DNA of 64,000 nt from Ruegeria sp. 6PALISEP08. GTDB lineage: Bacteria > Pseudomonadota > Alphaproteobacteria > Rhodobacterales > Rhodobacteraceae. The notes beneath the pieces are model-generated. The model worked only from the letters and a program-made list of their open reading frames with translations, made no database searches and was not told the origin of the DNA. Shown here one piece after another: positions 9,236-17,934 of the stretch (position 1 is its first letter; every line of letters starts with the position of its first letter). Location of the stretch: NCBI RefSeq assembly GCF_001238295.1, contig NZ_LGXZ01000016.1:1-64000 (forward strand), in the 5' to 3' direction. A program made the position numbers and the translations under genes.

Positions 9236-9685
9236 ATGAAGAAAAGCAAAGAGACTCAAACAGATGGGTGCGCGCCCAATAATCGTGCGGATGCTGGCGG
9301 AGATGAAAGCTACAGGAAAGGAGTAGAAGATCTGATCGAGCGCGACCGCCAAATGACCGAGGCGCGTGCAGAAAAACTTCGGATTCTGCACGATATAGTC
9401 AAAGACACGTTCGATGCCGTGGTCCTGTTCGGGCAGCACTATAGTGGAAGGCTCGATACGATTTGCTCATTCTCGGTGTTTCACGAGGACCTGGACGCCC
9501 GAGCCACCGTGAAGGCCTTCGTGAAGGACGCGCTGCCCCGAATTGGCGTTGCGATTATTTGGGAGGGCAGGGATGTCATGGACATTCCGCTCCGCAAGGA
9601 TCGGGCGACGGCGCATGAGAAGGTCAGGATGTGGGAAATCCTGAAACCATGTGCGCACCCATTGAATTCTGGAGATAGCTGGTAA
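9236..9685 (+). CDS. hypothetical protein
   Basis: A 149-residue protein with a polar Lys/Glu-rich N-terminus (MKKSKETQTDGCAP…), a charged helix (VEDLIERDRQMTEARAEKL) and a C-terminal domain (FSVFHEDLDARATVKAFVKD, RIGVAIIWEG). AGGAA precedes ATG 9236. I do not recognise the family. Its 3' end overlaps the convergent gene ending at 9624 by 62 bp. Confidence 0.55.
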   Translation: MKKSKETQTDGCAPNNRADAGGDESYRKGVEDLIERDRQMTEARAEKLRILHDIVKDTFDAVVLFGQHYSGRLDTICSFSVFHEDLDARATVKAFVKDALPRIGVAIIWEGRDVMDIPLRKDRATAHEKVRMWEILKPCAHPLNSGDSW

Positions 9686-10439
9686 CCTGCCTGTTCATCG
9701 ACACAGCTTTGCGGTTTCGGACAAGGTCACAATAATCCCTGATGTCCTCCGCAGTTGGACGCGGGCGGTCAGGAAGATGGCTTTTGCAGTGGCTCTCGGA
9801 CACCCGGCTGTATTGCTGCTCGGATGTCGTCCAATTCGGAATATCAAAGGCGCCGCCCGGAGCAATCGTCTCGGGGTCGCATTCGGAAATCTCATCCAAC
9901 GTCCCGGTCATTAACACGGTGACCGCGTAAGGTAAGTTGGGCGTTAGTTCACGTTCCGATGTCATGGTTTTGCCGTTGATGTTCATCACGGTCAGGGTCT
10001 CTGACGTCAGGTAGGCTTGTCCCGTCAAGAGCTGGTGGTGGTAGAGCTGAGACATTCTCTGAACGGCGTCGCCCGTGCTGCACGACAACGCGCCTTGCAT
10101 ACAGTTTTCGAAGTCCTTCAGCATTGATCGAAAACTAATTGGCAGGTCGTCTGCCTCGATCCGCAGAAAGCGCGCGCCAGTCCAGACAACCACGGCGTCA
10201 AACACGAAGCGGCTCAGCTCAAATGGTGCATCCGTAAACACGTAGGAGACGGCCCGGATGGATGTGTTGGTGTCCGGCCACTCGGCAAAGAGCTGCATCA
10301 GCATGGTGCGCCATTGCAATTGTTGTGTCCGAGCAGATGATGATCTCGGGAGGCCGTCCCACGAATAGCAAAGCATGGCGTGGCCGTTTTGCGCCTGCTG
10401 GATGAGGTTGGTCAGTTCGGTGTCTTTGGAAGGGGTCAT
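9624..10439 (-). CDS. hypothetical protein
   Basis: A 271-residue protein (MTPSKDTELTNLIQQAQNG… CYSWDGLPRSSSARTQQLQWRTMLMQLFAEWPD… TLTVMNINGKTMTSERELTPNLPYAVTVLMTG…). No signal peptide or membrane segment is evident. The frame is open from 10628, but ATG 10439 gives the more protein-like start. No family recognised. The segment upstream (10440-10888) holds no supported gene. Confidence 0.5.
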   Translation of the reverse strand: MTPSKDTELTNLIQQAQNGHAMLCYSWDGLPRSSSARTQQLQWRTMLMQLFAEWPDTNTSIRAVSYVFTDAPFELSRFVFDAVVVWTGARFLRIEADDLPISFRSMLKDFENCMQGALSCSTGDAVQRMSQLYHHQLLTGQAYLTSETLTVMNINGKTMTSERELTPNLPYAVTVLMTGTLDEISECDPETIAPGGAFDIPNWTTSEQQYSRVSESHCKSHLPDRPRPTAEDIRDYCDLVRNRKAVSMNRQVTSYLQNSMGAHMVSGFPTS

Positions 10440-10888
10440 AGGGGTCTCTTGTGTTGATGCGTAAAACGAGCCTCCAAATCCAGGCAAAGCGGATCGGGCA
10501 AGGCTGCTGTGGAAGCAACGTGGGAACAAGTTCGCGAATTGTGAAATCGCTGACCCGAGAAATCTGGTGAAGAGGGCAGGGTAGACGGATCCGGGAAAAT
10601 TGGCAGCGTCGGCTTCCACCCGTTTCACGATCTTCGATGTGTCACATCTGTGTTATTGGAACAGTGTTGAGTACTTGCCTCACGCTACTGCGCGCCGCAT
10701 CCTGGAGAGGTGGGTCGGGGTTCAGAGGGTAGGATTCCTGACGCATGAAATCTTTTTCAAAAAAACCCGCCAAACCGGCTTTGCAAAACCCGAGACCGAC
10801 CGAACCTTATGTTCGCACTGGGCGATCAAGGGGATCGGGCGGGTGCGGAAACCGGGCGGCGTCCCAAAAACAACAAAAGGGCAACCTG

Positions 10889-11455
10889 ATGAGCGAGCAC
10901 TATATAAACAAATCGATCCTGCTGGACGAAGCGGAACTGGCCGCGGGCTTCGCATGTGAGCCGGAAGACTTCGACGCGCTTGTAGACATGGCGGAATACG
11001 GGGTTCGTGTCGAGCTCGGAGACAGTGAATATCCGAGGTTGGAAGTTCTTGGCGTCTGCTCCGAGCGTTTCGACCGGGCGGATATTCAGAACCAGGACTA
11101 TCGTGCAGAATGGGTGGAGACAGGCAAGGGCTGGAACAAGACATTGTCCTGCCTCTTCCGAAAGCTGGGTGGCATAAATGAAGATCTGAGTGCGCGCTTT
11201 CTCAGGTCAGAAGACACAGGGGTGTTGGTTTCCAGCATTATTGAAGACCTCAAGCGGGATGTAGAGCAGCAGGACTTTTTCAACGCGAGGCGGCGTATTT
11301 CTTCTCTGGAAAACCTGAAAGACGCCGGATTGCCCTGTTTCCGAAGCGGTGGGGGCCTGACATCAGGCGGGGGTGATGACGCCCACGATTGCCGTGGCCG
11401 CAATCGTGGTCCTGGAAAGCGTATCATTGTTGAAGTTGCCTATGTGTGGGGATAG
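10889..11455 (+). CDS. hypothetical protein, paralogue of the gene at 33651
   Basis: A 188-residue acidic protein (MSEHYINKSILLDEAELAAG… VCSERFDRADIQN… LSARFLRSEDTGVLVSSII… SLENLKDAGLP… GKRIIVEVAYVWG) with AAAGGG before ATG 10889. It has the same length and layout as the protein at 33651-34217: a start with …LxDEAxL…, a central SERxD, a C-terminal Leu-Glu stretch before a Gly/Asp-rich patch, and an end R(R/I)I(L/I)VE…W. They appear to be diverged members of one uncharacterised accessory family. Confidence 0.55.
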   Translation: MSEHYINKSILLDEAELAAGFACEPEDFDALVDMAEYGVRVELGDSEYPRLEVLGVCSERFDRADIQNQDYRAEWVETGKGWNKTLSCLFRKLGGINEDLSARFLRSEDTGVLVSSIIEDLKRDVEQQDFFNARRRISSLENLKDAGLPCFRSGGGLTSGGGDDAHDCRGRNRGPGKRIIVEVAYVWG

Positions 11456-11943
11456 CCGCGAGCGCGACGGCTCCAAGGGAGCGGCCGCTTGAGGGTATCG
11501 TGATCCCTCCGTGGACAGGGGCGGGGTGCAAACCCTTGGGTCAGGATTGGAATGGCCGCCAAGCTCTGCAGCCACCTGCCGTTGACGACTCATTTGGTCT
11601 GATGGCACGCTGGTGCAGCCTGAGTAGGGCGACCGGGTCGGTTGTCCGGGTGGCGAGAGGTCGTCGTCGCGTGCGTGGTTAGGTGAGTGGGCTACGCGCG
11701 GTGACCCCGGCTGGTGGAGGTGGATCTGCTCGAAACCACCTCCACTTTGCAACCGGCAAGGGTCACGCGGCTTGTGGCCATTTTACACCGCTATCCTCGT
11801 CTGTGTTTTGTCCCTTCTTTTTCTGACGGGCAGAGGGCCTTACGGACATTTTCCAACGTCTGGGCAAACACCCATCCCCGCCCGGGCGGGAGGCGGCAGG
11901 TCCTGTTGTCGCCTCCACCCCTTCACCGCCGCTGCGCCGAAAC
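11456..11943. other. non-coding gap between hypothetical genes
   Basis: No supported gene. It contains the strong hairpin at 11714-11745 described separately. Confidence 0.4.
11714..11745 (+). terminator. perfect 10-bp hairpin, possible terminator
   Basis: A perfect inverted repeat (11714-11723 with 11736-11745) with a 12-nt loop is followed by TTTG. The short T run makes it a weak terminator or an RNA-stability element. Confidence 0.4.
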
Positions 11944-12285
11944 CTACTCCAGCCTGTCCGGGCATGCGAACGGGACAAACGTGCTTGCCATACCTTCGCT
12001 CATTGTCATCACCGTCAGCATGTTGGCCATTTCACGTTCAGCGGCGCTTCGGGGGCAGACGGCGATGTTCCCGGTGCAGCCTGATGAAACAAATGCGGTA
12101 TTGTCCGCGATGAACTCTTCACCAATGCCATTGGGATCGACACTGGCATAAGCCCAATCCCAGGCACGTTGATAAAGGACGCATTTCTGCTCGGTCCATG
12201 TCAGGGCGTTCATGTCGTCGGCCAGGGCCGCACCGGAAAGCGGCCCCAACAGCGACATACACGTGAATACCCTTGTGAAGATCAT
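11944..12285 (-). CDS. small secreted protein of unknown function
   Basis: A 113-residue protein with a signal peptide (MIFTRVFTCMSLLGPLSGAALADD) and a mature domain with paired cysteines (EQKCVLYQRAWDWAY, SSGCTGNIAVCPRS, VPFACPDRLE) suggesting disulfides in the periplasm. No family recognised. It is transcribed away from the coupled small genes at 12682-13166. The gap 12286-12681 shows nothing else. Confidence 0.6.
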   Translation of the reverse strand: MIFTRVFTCMSLLGPLSGAALADDMNALTWTEQKCVLYQRAWDWAYASVDPNGIGEEFIADNTAFVSSGCTGNIAVCPRSAAEREMANMLTVMTMSEGMASTFVPFACPDRLE

Positions 12286-12681
12286 CGGCGGAAGACCTGA
12301 ACTAAAAAACGGCGGAAATGCCCGGGTACAAGAAAATCGGTGCGCGTGCGAGAACGAAACCCCTGTCGCGAAAATTTAACCCGATTTCAGCGATGATGTT
12401 ACACCGCTCCGGATAGGATGCGGGTCGCACCTGCTGGCCTCTTGCAGGGCCTGTGAACCCAATGTGCGGGGGACGATCCCGCCGATCATAGACCGCTTCA
12501 ATAATTGCCTGATCATGACCTGCCGAGCGTTCCCATGTGGCGTTGCAGCTCTTTTGGTTGAGAGCCGCAACGCCAAAGGCAACGGCTTTTTCAATTCGAA
12601 ACCTACAACCCCAACCGCATTCGAGGAGCGGTTGCACTTGGACCTGTGGCATCCCGCCCCAGGCAATAAAGGGAGAACACT

Positions 12682-12753
12682 ATGTTCTATTCCCCCAAGA
12701 CCGAAACCGGTCTGCTCCAGTGCATCGCCAGCGCAGTGGAGGTCGGTCAATGA
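12682..12753 (+). CDS. 23-residue ORF coupled to the next gene
   Basis: ATG 12682 follows AAAGGGAG by about seven bases and opens a 23-codon frame (MFYSPKTETGLLQ…) ending with TGA 12751-12753. This overlaps the ATG of the next gene (12750-12752) as ATGA. The strong ribosome site and exact overlap argue that it is translated, either as a small protein or as a leader that controls the downstream gene. Confidence 0.5.
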   Translation: MFYSPKTETGLLQCIASAVEVGQ

Positions 12754-13166
12754 GCGTTTTCGAAGATCCCCTTCATAAGGCGCTTTATACAGCGCTAAAC
12801 GCTACAGACACCGCCAAGAATGCTGTGTTTGATATAACTTCGGGTTCCGATTGTCCGGAGATGCTGCACGCGGTCGCGGAACGTTTCTTCGAATCCGAAG
12901 ACAGCGAACTGATCGCTTTAAATGTGATAGAAGATGTCGGATTACTGATGAGGATGCTGCACGACGCTGCCGCAGCTGAGACACAGTCGGGATACGTAGC
13001 GGATGAGCATTGCATGTCCGGTGGTGGTTACGAGGTCACGCATCTTTCGGATCTGGGCCAGCAATTCGAAACCGCGCGGGAGGCAGTCGCGGCACTGTAT
13101 GCCGCGCTTTATGAAGTGAACCTTCATTTGCGGGCCGACCGTCTGTCAGTATCGCTGCGCACGTGA
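12750..13166 (+). CDS. hypothetical protein
   Basis: A 138-residue, mostly helical protein (MSVFEDPLHKALYTALNATDTAKN… MLHAVAERFFESEDSELIALNVIEDVG… FETAREAVAALYAALYEVNLHLRAD…). GGAGG lies eight bases before ATG 12750, inside the 3' end of the 23-codon ORF. No family recognised. Its location just upstream of the trpS leader appears incidental. Confidence 0.55.
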   Translation: MSVFEDPLHKALYTALNATDTAKNAVFDITSGSDCPEMLHAVAERFFESEDSELIALNVIEDVGLLMRMLHDAAAAETQSGYVADEHCMSGGGYEVTHLSDLGQQFETAREAVAALYAALYEVNLHLRADRLSVSLRT

Positions 13167-13400
13167 ACATAGAGGGGCGGCGGTGTCGCCCCTTCCTTGA
13201 TCCGTCAGTGGTGTCGGTCGTCAGACGGATTTGGCCTTTGCGTCACAACACCGATCCTGCAGGGCACTGCTGAATTCTCCAGTTTTCACTGTCGAAAGTC
13301 AGATTCCTTCGGTCCAATGTCGTGCCAAGGAGAGAGGCAGCTATGAACCCTCTCCACCATTTGATTGACGAGTAATCTTGCAGACGATAACCAGTGTTCC

Positions 13401-13448
13401 ATGGAAAACACTTCGATCATCGCAATGACTTGGTGGCTGGCCTCCTGA
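13401..13448 (+). CDS. trpL-like leader peptide with tandem Trp codons
   Basis: ATG 13401 encodes MENTSIIAMTWWLAS followed by TGA 13446-13448, with adjacent TGG TGG codons at 13431-13436. It resembles the Trp-rich leader of rhizobial trpE operons. It ends just before a pair of competing hairpins and lies 105 bp upstream of a tryptophanyl-tRNA synthetase gene. No strong ribosome site is visible; the internal ATG 13425 could also start it. Role inferred: sensing charged tRNA-Trp by ribosome stalling. Confidence 0.7.
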   Translation: MENTSIIAMTWWLAS

Positions 13449-13508
13449 CAGGGTGGCCGGATGACCAAACGTATTCCGAGGCCGCCGCATGGGCGGTCTT
13501 TTGTTTTC
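13437..13508 (+). promoter_or_regulatory. tryptophan attenuator upstream of trpS
   Basis: Three mutually exclusive pairings are visible. Region 1:2 pairs 13437-13442 with 13455-13460. Region 2:3 (antiterminator) pairs 13452-13458 with 13480-13486. Region 3:4 (terminator) pairs 13479-13486 with 13492-13499, followed by TTTTGTTTT. Stalling at the Trp codons would free region 2 to pair with 3 and allow read-through into the synthetase gene. Confidence 0.75.
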
Positions 13509-13552
13509 CGAGCTTCCCGATGCGCCGCCTCCCGTTTCATGAGAAGACGCAA

Positions 13553-14554
13553 ATGAACAGACCAACCATTCTGACAGGTGACCGCACCACGGGGCCGCTT
13601 CACATCGGGCACTATGCAGGCTCGCTGGCAAACCGGCTGCGCTATCAGGACAGCCATGAACAATTTCTGCTGTTGGCGGATACCCAAGCCCTGACAGACA
13701 ACGCCCATGACCCGCAGAAGGTACGGCGCAGCGTGATGGAGGTCGCGCTGGATTATTTGGCCGTGGGCATTGATCCCTGTCGCACCACCATTTGCCTCCA
13801 ATCGCATCTGCCGGCGTTGGCGGAGCTGTCGATGCTCTACCTGAACTTCGTTACGGTCGCGCGGCTCGAACGGAACCCGACGATCAAGGACGAAATTCGT
13901 GTGCGCAGGTTCGGACGGGATATTCCCGCCGGATTTCTGTGCTATCCGGCGGCACAGGCGGCGGACATCACGGCCTTCAAGGCGACAGTCGTGCCGGTTG
14001 GCGAGGATCAGGCCCCACTGATCGAGCAAACGAACGAGATCGTGCGGCGCATCAACGCAACCGCAGGCTGCGCCGTGTTGCCCGAGGCGCGGGCGATCAT
14101 CCCCAGGGAGGGCCGGTTGCCCGGTATCGACGGCAAGGCCAAGATGTCGAAATCCGGTGGCAACGCCATTGCTCTGTCCGCGTCGACCGAGGAGATCCGA
14201 AATGCTGTCAGGGCGATGTTCACCGATCCGAACCACCTGCGTGTCGAAGACCCGGGCTGCATCGAGGGCAATGTCGTCTTTACCTATCTCGACGCCTTCG
14301 ATCCGGACCAGGACGGGCTTGCCGAGCTCAAGGCACAGTATCAGAGAGGCGGTCTTGGCGATAGCAAGATCAAGGCACGTCTGGAAGCTATCCTTCAGGA
14401 GCTCATCGCCCCAATTCGCAAGCGTAGGGCACAGCTCTCCGAGGACCGGGGATACATACTTGATGTGATCAAAGAAGGTACGGAACGGGCGCGAGAGCGC
14501 ACCGAGGCGACAAGGCGGGATGTGGTTAGTGCCTTGGGTCTGTTCCAATTGTAG
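13553..14554 (+). CDS. trpS: tryptophanyl-tRNA synthetase (auxiliary-type)
   Basis: A 333-residue class I synthetase. The HIGH motif is LHIGHY at about residue 17 after TILTGDRTTGP, and the KMSKS motif is AKMSKSGGN near 197. The TGDRxTGxLHxGHY start is of the type found in Gram-positive and auxiliary TrpRSs, whereas the usual proteobacterial enzyme reads SGxQPSGxLHxGN. It charges tRNA-Trp. GAGAAG precedes ATG 13553. The upstream Trp leader and attenuator make it inducible by low charged tRNA-Trp. Inferred role: a second TrpRS, perhaps resistant to an inhibitor such as indolmycin. A GC-rich hairpin follows the gene, and 14555-14864 otherwise holds only an unassigned minus-strand fragment (ending at 14708). 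Confidence 0.9.
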   Translation: MNRPTILTGDRTTGPLHIGHYAGSLANRLRYQDSHEQFLLLADTQALTDNAHDPQKVRRSVMEVALDYLAVGIDPCRTTICLQSHLPALAELSMLYLNFVTVARLERNPTIKDEIRVRRFGRDIPAGFLCYPAAQAADITAFKATVVPVGEDQAPLIEQTNEIVRRINATAGCAVLPEARAIIPREGRLPGIDGKAKMSKSGGNAIALSASTEEIRNAVRAMFTDPNHLRVEDPGCIEGNVVFTYLDAFDPDQDGLAELKAQYQRGGLGDSKIKARLEAILQELIAPIRKRRAQLSEDRGYILDVIKEGTERARERTEATRRDVVSALGLFQL

Positions 14555-14864
14555 GTGAGCAAAGGCGGGCAAGCCGGATGCGGGCCCGTTTCGCCCGCGC
14601 TCCCGACCTTCGCCCGTCATCAATTCATGCAACTACAGCGAATTTCGGTTCTGTTGTACCGCATTGCAGAGCAGTGCAACTTCGGCCAATGGCCGGAATG
14701 GGCCGGATCAAGGGGCATTTGTTTTAAGGCGATACTTCCGGAACGGTGATCCATCGTATGTCATCTCGCCCGCAAACACAGCGCCCATGCGCTTCATTCC
14801 CGCCCCAAAAGGAAGAGTTTCAAAACCTTCTCCCTTCAATTCGAAAATGCGTTTGCGATCTGCC

Positions 14865-15221
14865 TCAAGCGGAGAGGCAAATCTTGTTGCTGTCCAGATC
14901 CCTGACGTAAGCCGAGAAGCGCGGTCCACGTTGGTTCGGTTCGCCTTCGCTCGTGCCACCAAGTTCGATGGCCAATGCGTGCAGCCTTTCGACCTCCTCA
15001 GCCGACCCGACGCTGAAGCCGACCATGGTTCCGTTTCCATTGGTGGCAGGGTTTTCGTCGAACGGGATGGCGACTGCAAAGGCAAAGCCAGGTCCAAGCC
15101 AGTATGTCATTCTGTCGGTGGGCGAGACGCGATCCACACCCGTTTGACCAAAAAGCTGGTCGTAAAAGTGTGTTGCGGCAGCCATGTCGTTGGTGCCGAC
15201 GACGAAGTAGTTCATTTGCAT
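14865..15221 (-). CDS. VOC (glyoxalase/bleomycin-resistance fold) protein
   Basis: A 118-residue single VOC domain (MNYFVVGTNDMAAATHFYDQLFG… GTMVGFSVGSAEEVERLHALAIELGG… AYVRDLDSNKICL). The C-terminal DLDSNK is the usual DPDGN-like loop with a metal-binding position. AAGGA precedes the ATG. Substrate unknown. It lies just downstream of a second, exported VOC protein in the same direction, and both are divergent from a YafY regulator. Confidence 0.8.
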   Translation of the reverse strand: MQMNYFVVGTNDMAAATHFYDQLFGQTGVDRVSPTDRMTYWLGPGFAFAVAIPFDENPATNGNGTMVGFSVGSAEEVERLHALAIELGGTSEGEPNQRGPRFSAYVRDLDSNKICLSA

Positions 15222-15261
15222 GGTGCGATTTCCTTTTAGTTTGTGCTGAGTATTGTGAGCG

Positions 15262-15699
15262 TCACTGACCGGTCAGTCTGAAGAACTCGATTAGCTGACC
15301 GTTGGGGTCGGTGATCTTGAGCAGGTGGATACCCGGCTCTTCGATGATTTCCGGCGCGGTCACACCGGCAGAGGTGGCGCGGGCGTGCAAGACCTCCAGA
15401 TCGGTGGATTGCAGGTAGGGAACTGCGCCCGAGCCTGCCTCGGACCCTGGGGCGTACTTGTCCCGTGAAACGATTGCGAACCAGCCACCTGCCACGTTAA
15501 ACGCCACGAATTCAGGTAAACCGATTGTCGGGTCACTATCGAATAGGGCGCGGTAGAAGGCCTCCGATTCCTCCATGTCGTCGGTCGTTACGTAGGCGCC
15601 CATGGCCATGATCGGCGCAGTTCCCCGCTGCTGAGACGACTCCGCAACGAGTGCTGTTGGCAGAACCGCGGTGAGAGTTAGAGCAATGAAACGTCTCAT
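15262..15699 (-). CDS. exported VOC-fold protein
   Basis: A 145-residue protein with a signal peptide (MRRFIALTLTAVLPTALVAESS) followed by a VOC domain (MGAYVTTDDMEESEAFYRALF… FVAFNVAGGWFAIVSRD… LLKITDPNGQLIEFF). Export is unusual for VOC proteins, which are mostly cytoplasmic. AAAGGAG precedes ATG 15699, inside a longer open frame. It is the first gene of the divergent unit controlled from 15745-15768. Confidence 0.75.
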   Translation of the reverse strand: MRRFIALTLTAVLPTALVAESSQQRGTAPIMAMGAYVTTDDMEESEAFYRALFDSDPTIGLPEFVAFNVAGGWFAIVSRDKYAPGSEAGSGAVPYLQSTDLEVLHARATSAGVTAPEIIEEPGIHLLKITDPNGQLIEFFRLTGQ

Positions 15700-15744
15700 A
15701 TTCTGATCTCCTTTGTTGATGCCCTTCCTGCTTGTACCGCGCCT

Positions 15745-15768
15745 ATGCTGACAGCGTGTTGTCAGCAT
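15745..15768. promoter_or_regulatory. palindromic operator for the YafY regulator
   Basis: A perfect 9-bp inverted repeat, ATGCTGACA-N6-TGTCAGCAT, is followed by a third half-site-like TGTCAGTAT. It lies between the divergent VOC and YafY genes and is the obvious binding site of the regulator. Confidence 0.65.
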
Positions 15769-15805
15769 GGTGTCAGTATGTTCTGTTTCGTAGAAAGGAG
15801 GTCAC

Positions 15806-16510
15806 ATGAGACGCGGCGACAGGCTATTTGAAGTCATAGAGATCCTGAGACGTGTCAAAGGCCCGATCTCAGCCCAGTCCATTGGTGAAGAACTGGGCGT
15901 GACGAAACGCACGGTGTATCGCGATATTGCTGCGTTGATCGCTCAGGGCGTGCCAATCAATGGCGAGGCCGGGGTCGGCTATGTATTGGAGCCCGGCTTT
16001 CATATGCCACCACTGATGCTGACCCCGGACGAGATCGAGGCCGTTACGCTTGGTGTGCTGTGGGTCCAGACCCGAGGCGAACCCGAGCTTGCGCTGGCGG
16101 CTGAGAAGCTGATCACCAAGCTGAAAGCTGTCGCACCTGACAAGTACCGGACGTCATTTCTGCAGCCAGCTGTCAGCGTCGCGCCCGTCGCTCAACCGGA
16201 TGAAGTACTCGGCGCCGCGGTCATTCGTCTGGCCATTCGGTGCCGCAAGAAGATAGCCTTGAAGTATTCGGACAACTCGGGCCAAAAGACCCTTCGTGTG
16301 ATCTGGCCGATACTGCTGGGTTATCGGGACACCAGCCGCATCATCGCCGCATGGTGCGAGATGCGAGAAGGCTTTCGTTACTTTCGGACAGAACGGATCA
16401 TTGAGGCGGAGGTCCTCGAAGACAGTATTCCTCGGCGAATGGACCTGCTTCGCGCGGAGTGGCGTAATGCAATGGATGCAGAACGAAAGCGCTATGAAGA
16501 AGGGGCATAA
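15806..16510 (+). CDS. YafY/WYL-family transcriptional regulator
   Basis: A 234-residue regulator with an N-terminal winged HTH of the DeoR/HTH_11 type (RRGDRLFEVIEILRR… ISAQSIGEELGVTKRTVYRDIAAL) and a C-terminal WYL domain (IALKYSDNSGQKTLRVIWP, YRDTSRIIAAWCEMREGFRYFRTERI). AAGGAGG precedes ATG 15806. It probably controls itself and the divergent VOC pair through the palindrome at 15745. Such regulators often sense small ligands through WYL; the ligand here is unknown. Confidence 0.85.
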   Translation: MRRGDRLFEVIEILRRVKGPISAQSIGEELGVTKRTVYRDIAALIAQGVPINGEAGVGYVLEPGFHMPPLMLTPDEIEAVTLGVLWVQTRGEPELALAAEKLITKLKAVAPDKYRTSFLQPAVSVAPVAQPDEVLGAAVIRLAIRCRKKIALKYSDNSGQKTLRVIWPILLGYRDTSRIIAAWCEMREGFRYFRTERIIEAEVLEDSIPRRMDLLRAEWRNAMDAERKRYEEGA

Positions 16511-16972
16511 GACAGGGCTTGCCGAAAGGCCGCTTTGGTGAAGCTGCAGATCAGAGGAGCGCTGCTTAAGTAACGGCAGGTTTGGGCCGCCCTTGCAGCT
16601 TCGAGGGTCAGAATTTTCGTGAATTCCACGCCGCCTCGGAGGTCAGGAGAGAGCCCGTTCGGCTCCTCAATGGCGTCTTCCGGGGAACGGTGCGGACAGT
16701 GGATGCTCGCCGCGCCATCTCTTGTTCCCCCGTCTCGGCCAAAGTAGTGGCCCAATTTTAGGGGGCAAAGACAGGGGAACAAACGTCAAATCACGCATGT
16801 TCGTCCATTGGACCTCTTAGTTTGCGACACATCCTGTCTTAGATAAGAGCGCCATCTGTCGCGAAATCCCTGATGAGGTGAATAGCGGCCAACATAGACA
16901 TCTGAAGGAATCTGCTGCAAATTCCTGTTTTAGTCGAGCAAAGGTTTGCCGCTCGCAGTAAGGATGCGAACT
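16511..16972. other. gap without a supported gene
   Basis: No convincing coding frame, repeat or RNA was found. It separates the YafY gene from the ArsR/IS1182 remnants and may include a lost insertion boundary. Confidence 0.35.
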
Positions 16973-17142
16973 ATGGGTGCTGAGACCGAAAGCAATACTG
17001 CTGATGCCTGTCGCATTTTAAAGGCGATGTCCCTCGAGGGAAGGTTTGAGATACTTTGTCTCTTAACCCAGGGTGAAAAATCAGTACTTGAAATCCAAGA
17101 AGCACTCTTAATGCGCCAAGGGGCGGTATCACAACACCTTGG
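16973..17142 (+). pseudogene. ArsR-family regulator, truncated (SqrR/BigR-like)
   Basis: ATG 16973 (AAGGA upstream) opens an ArsR winged HTH (ACRILKAMSLEGRFEILCLL, GEKSVLEIQEALLMRQGAVSQHL) that breaks off after the recognition helix at about 17140. The continuation is transposase sequence in another frame. The ILCLL segment keeps the Cys position found in persulfide-sensing SqrR/BigR proteins. The gene has lost its C-terminal half and is unlikely to work. Confidence 0.7.
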
Positions 17143-17934
17143 TCCCCCAAATACATCTCGCCGGTCGATCCCGCTGCTCGTTGGACAGGAGCGGATGGAG
17201 GTGCCGCATACTTTGCCTATTCTACCAACTACTTGGTGGATTTGGACAATGCGATCATCGTGGATGTCGAACCGACGGCCCCGATCAGGCCCGCTGAAGC
17301 GCGGGCCGCAAGGGACATGATTGACCGGGTGCAGGATCGGTTTGGGATCAAACCCGATAAGCTTGTGGGTGATACAGGCTATGGATCAGCCGAGATGTTG
17401 GGCTGGCTGGTGGAGGATCGTCAAATTGAACCCCACATTCCGGTCTGGGACAAATCCAAACGAACCGACGGAACATTCTCACGTGAGGATTTTGCATATG
17501 ATCCAGCGACCGATAGCTACTCTTGCCCAGGAGGCCAATCGCTTCAGACGTACCGAAGGAAGTTCTCAAAGCCGCGTGTTGCGAACGGCGGAAAAGACGG
17601 GTTCATCAAATACCGCGCATCCAAACTGGATTGCGACGCATGCCCCTTGAAGCCGATGTGCTGCCCAACCCAACCCGCGCGAAATTTGCTCCGCTCGGTT
17701 CATGAAGCCGCGCGCGATGTCGCCCGCGATATCCGCAAGACAGACGCCTACATGACCTCGTTTATCCAGCGACGAAAGGTCGAGATGCTATTTGCGCACC
17801 TCAAAAGATACATCGGCCTGCGGATGATGCGGCTTCGCGGACCCAAAGGTGCAACAGAACAGTTCCAACTAGCAGCAACCGCCCAAAACCTCCGCAAACT
17901 GGCCAAATTGGTGCCAACACCAGCGCCTGCGTGA
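17143..17934 (+). pseudogene. IS1182-type transposase, C-terminal half
   Basis: The frame reads YISPVDPAARWTGADG…YFAYSTNYLVDLDNAIIVDVE then DTGYGSAEMLGWLV, the cysteine pattern CDACPLKPMCC and HLKRYIGLRMMRLRG, typical of the C-terminal ~260 residues of IS1182-family DDE transposases (usually ~450-500 residues). The N-terminal half and left end are missing, and the fragment abuts a truncated ArsR gene. The sequence after the stop (about 17960-18000, CACCGACTTTTTCAACAC) may be the right end of the element. Confidence 0.8.

Noticed and set aside
13286..14632. Long minus-strand open frame (448 codons)
   Set aside because: It is antisense to the well-supported trpS gene and its leader; composition is that of a shadow frame.
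14708..14864. Minus-strand fragment EADRKRIFELKGEG…YRLKTNAP
   Set aside because: It looks protein-like but has no start codon outside the VOC antisense region; too little to call a gene.
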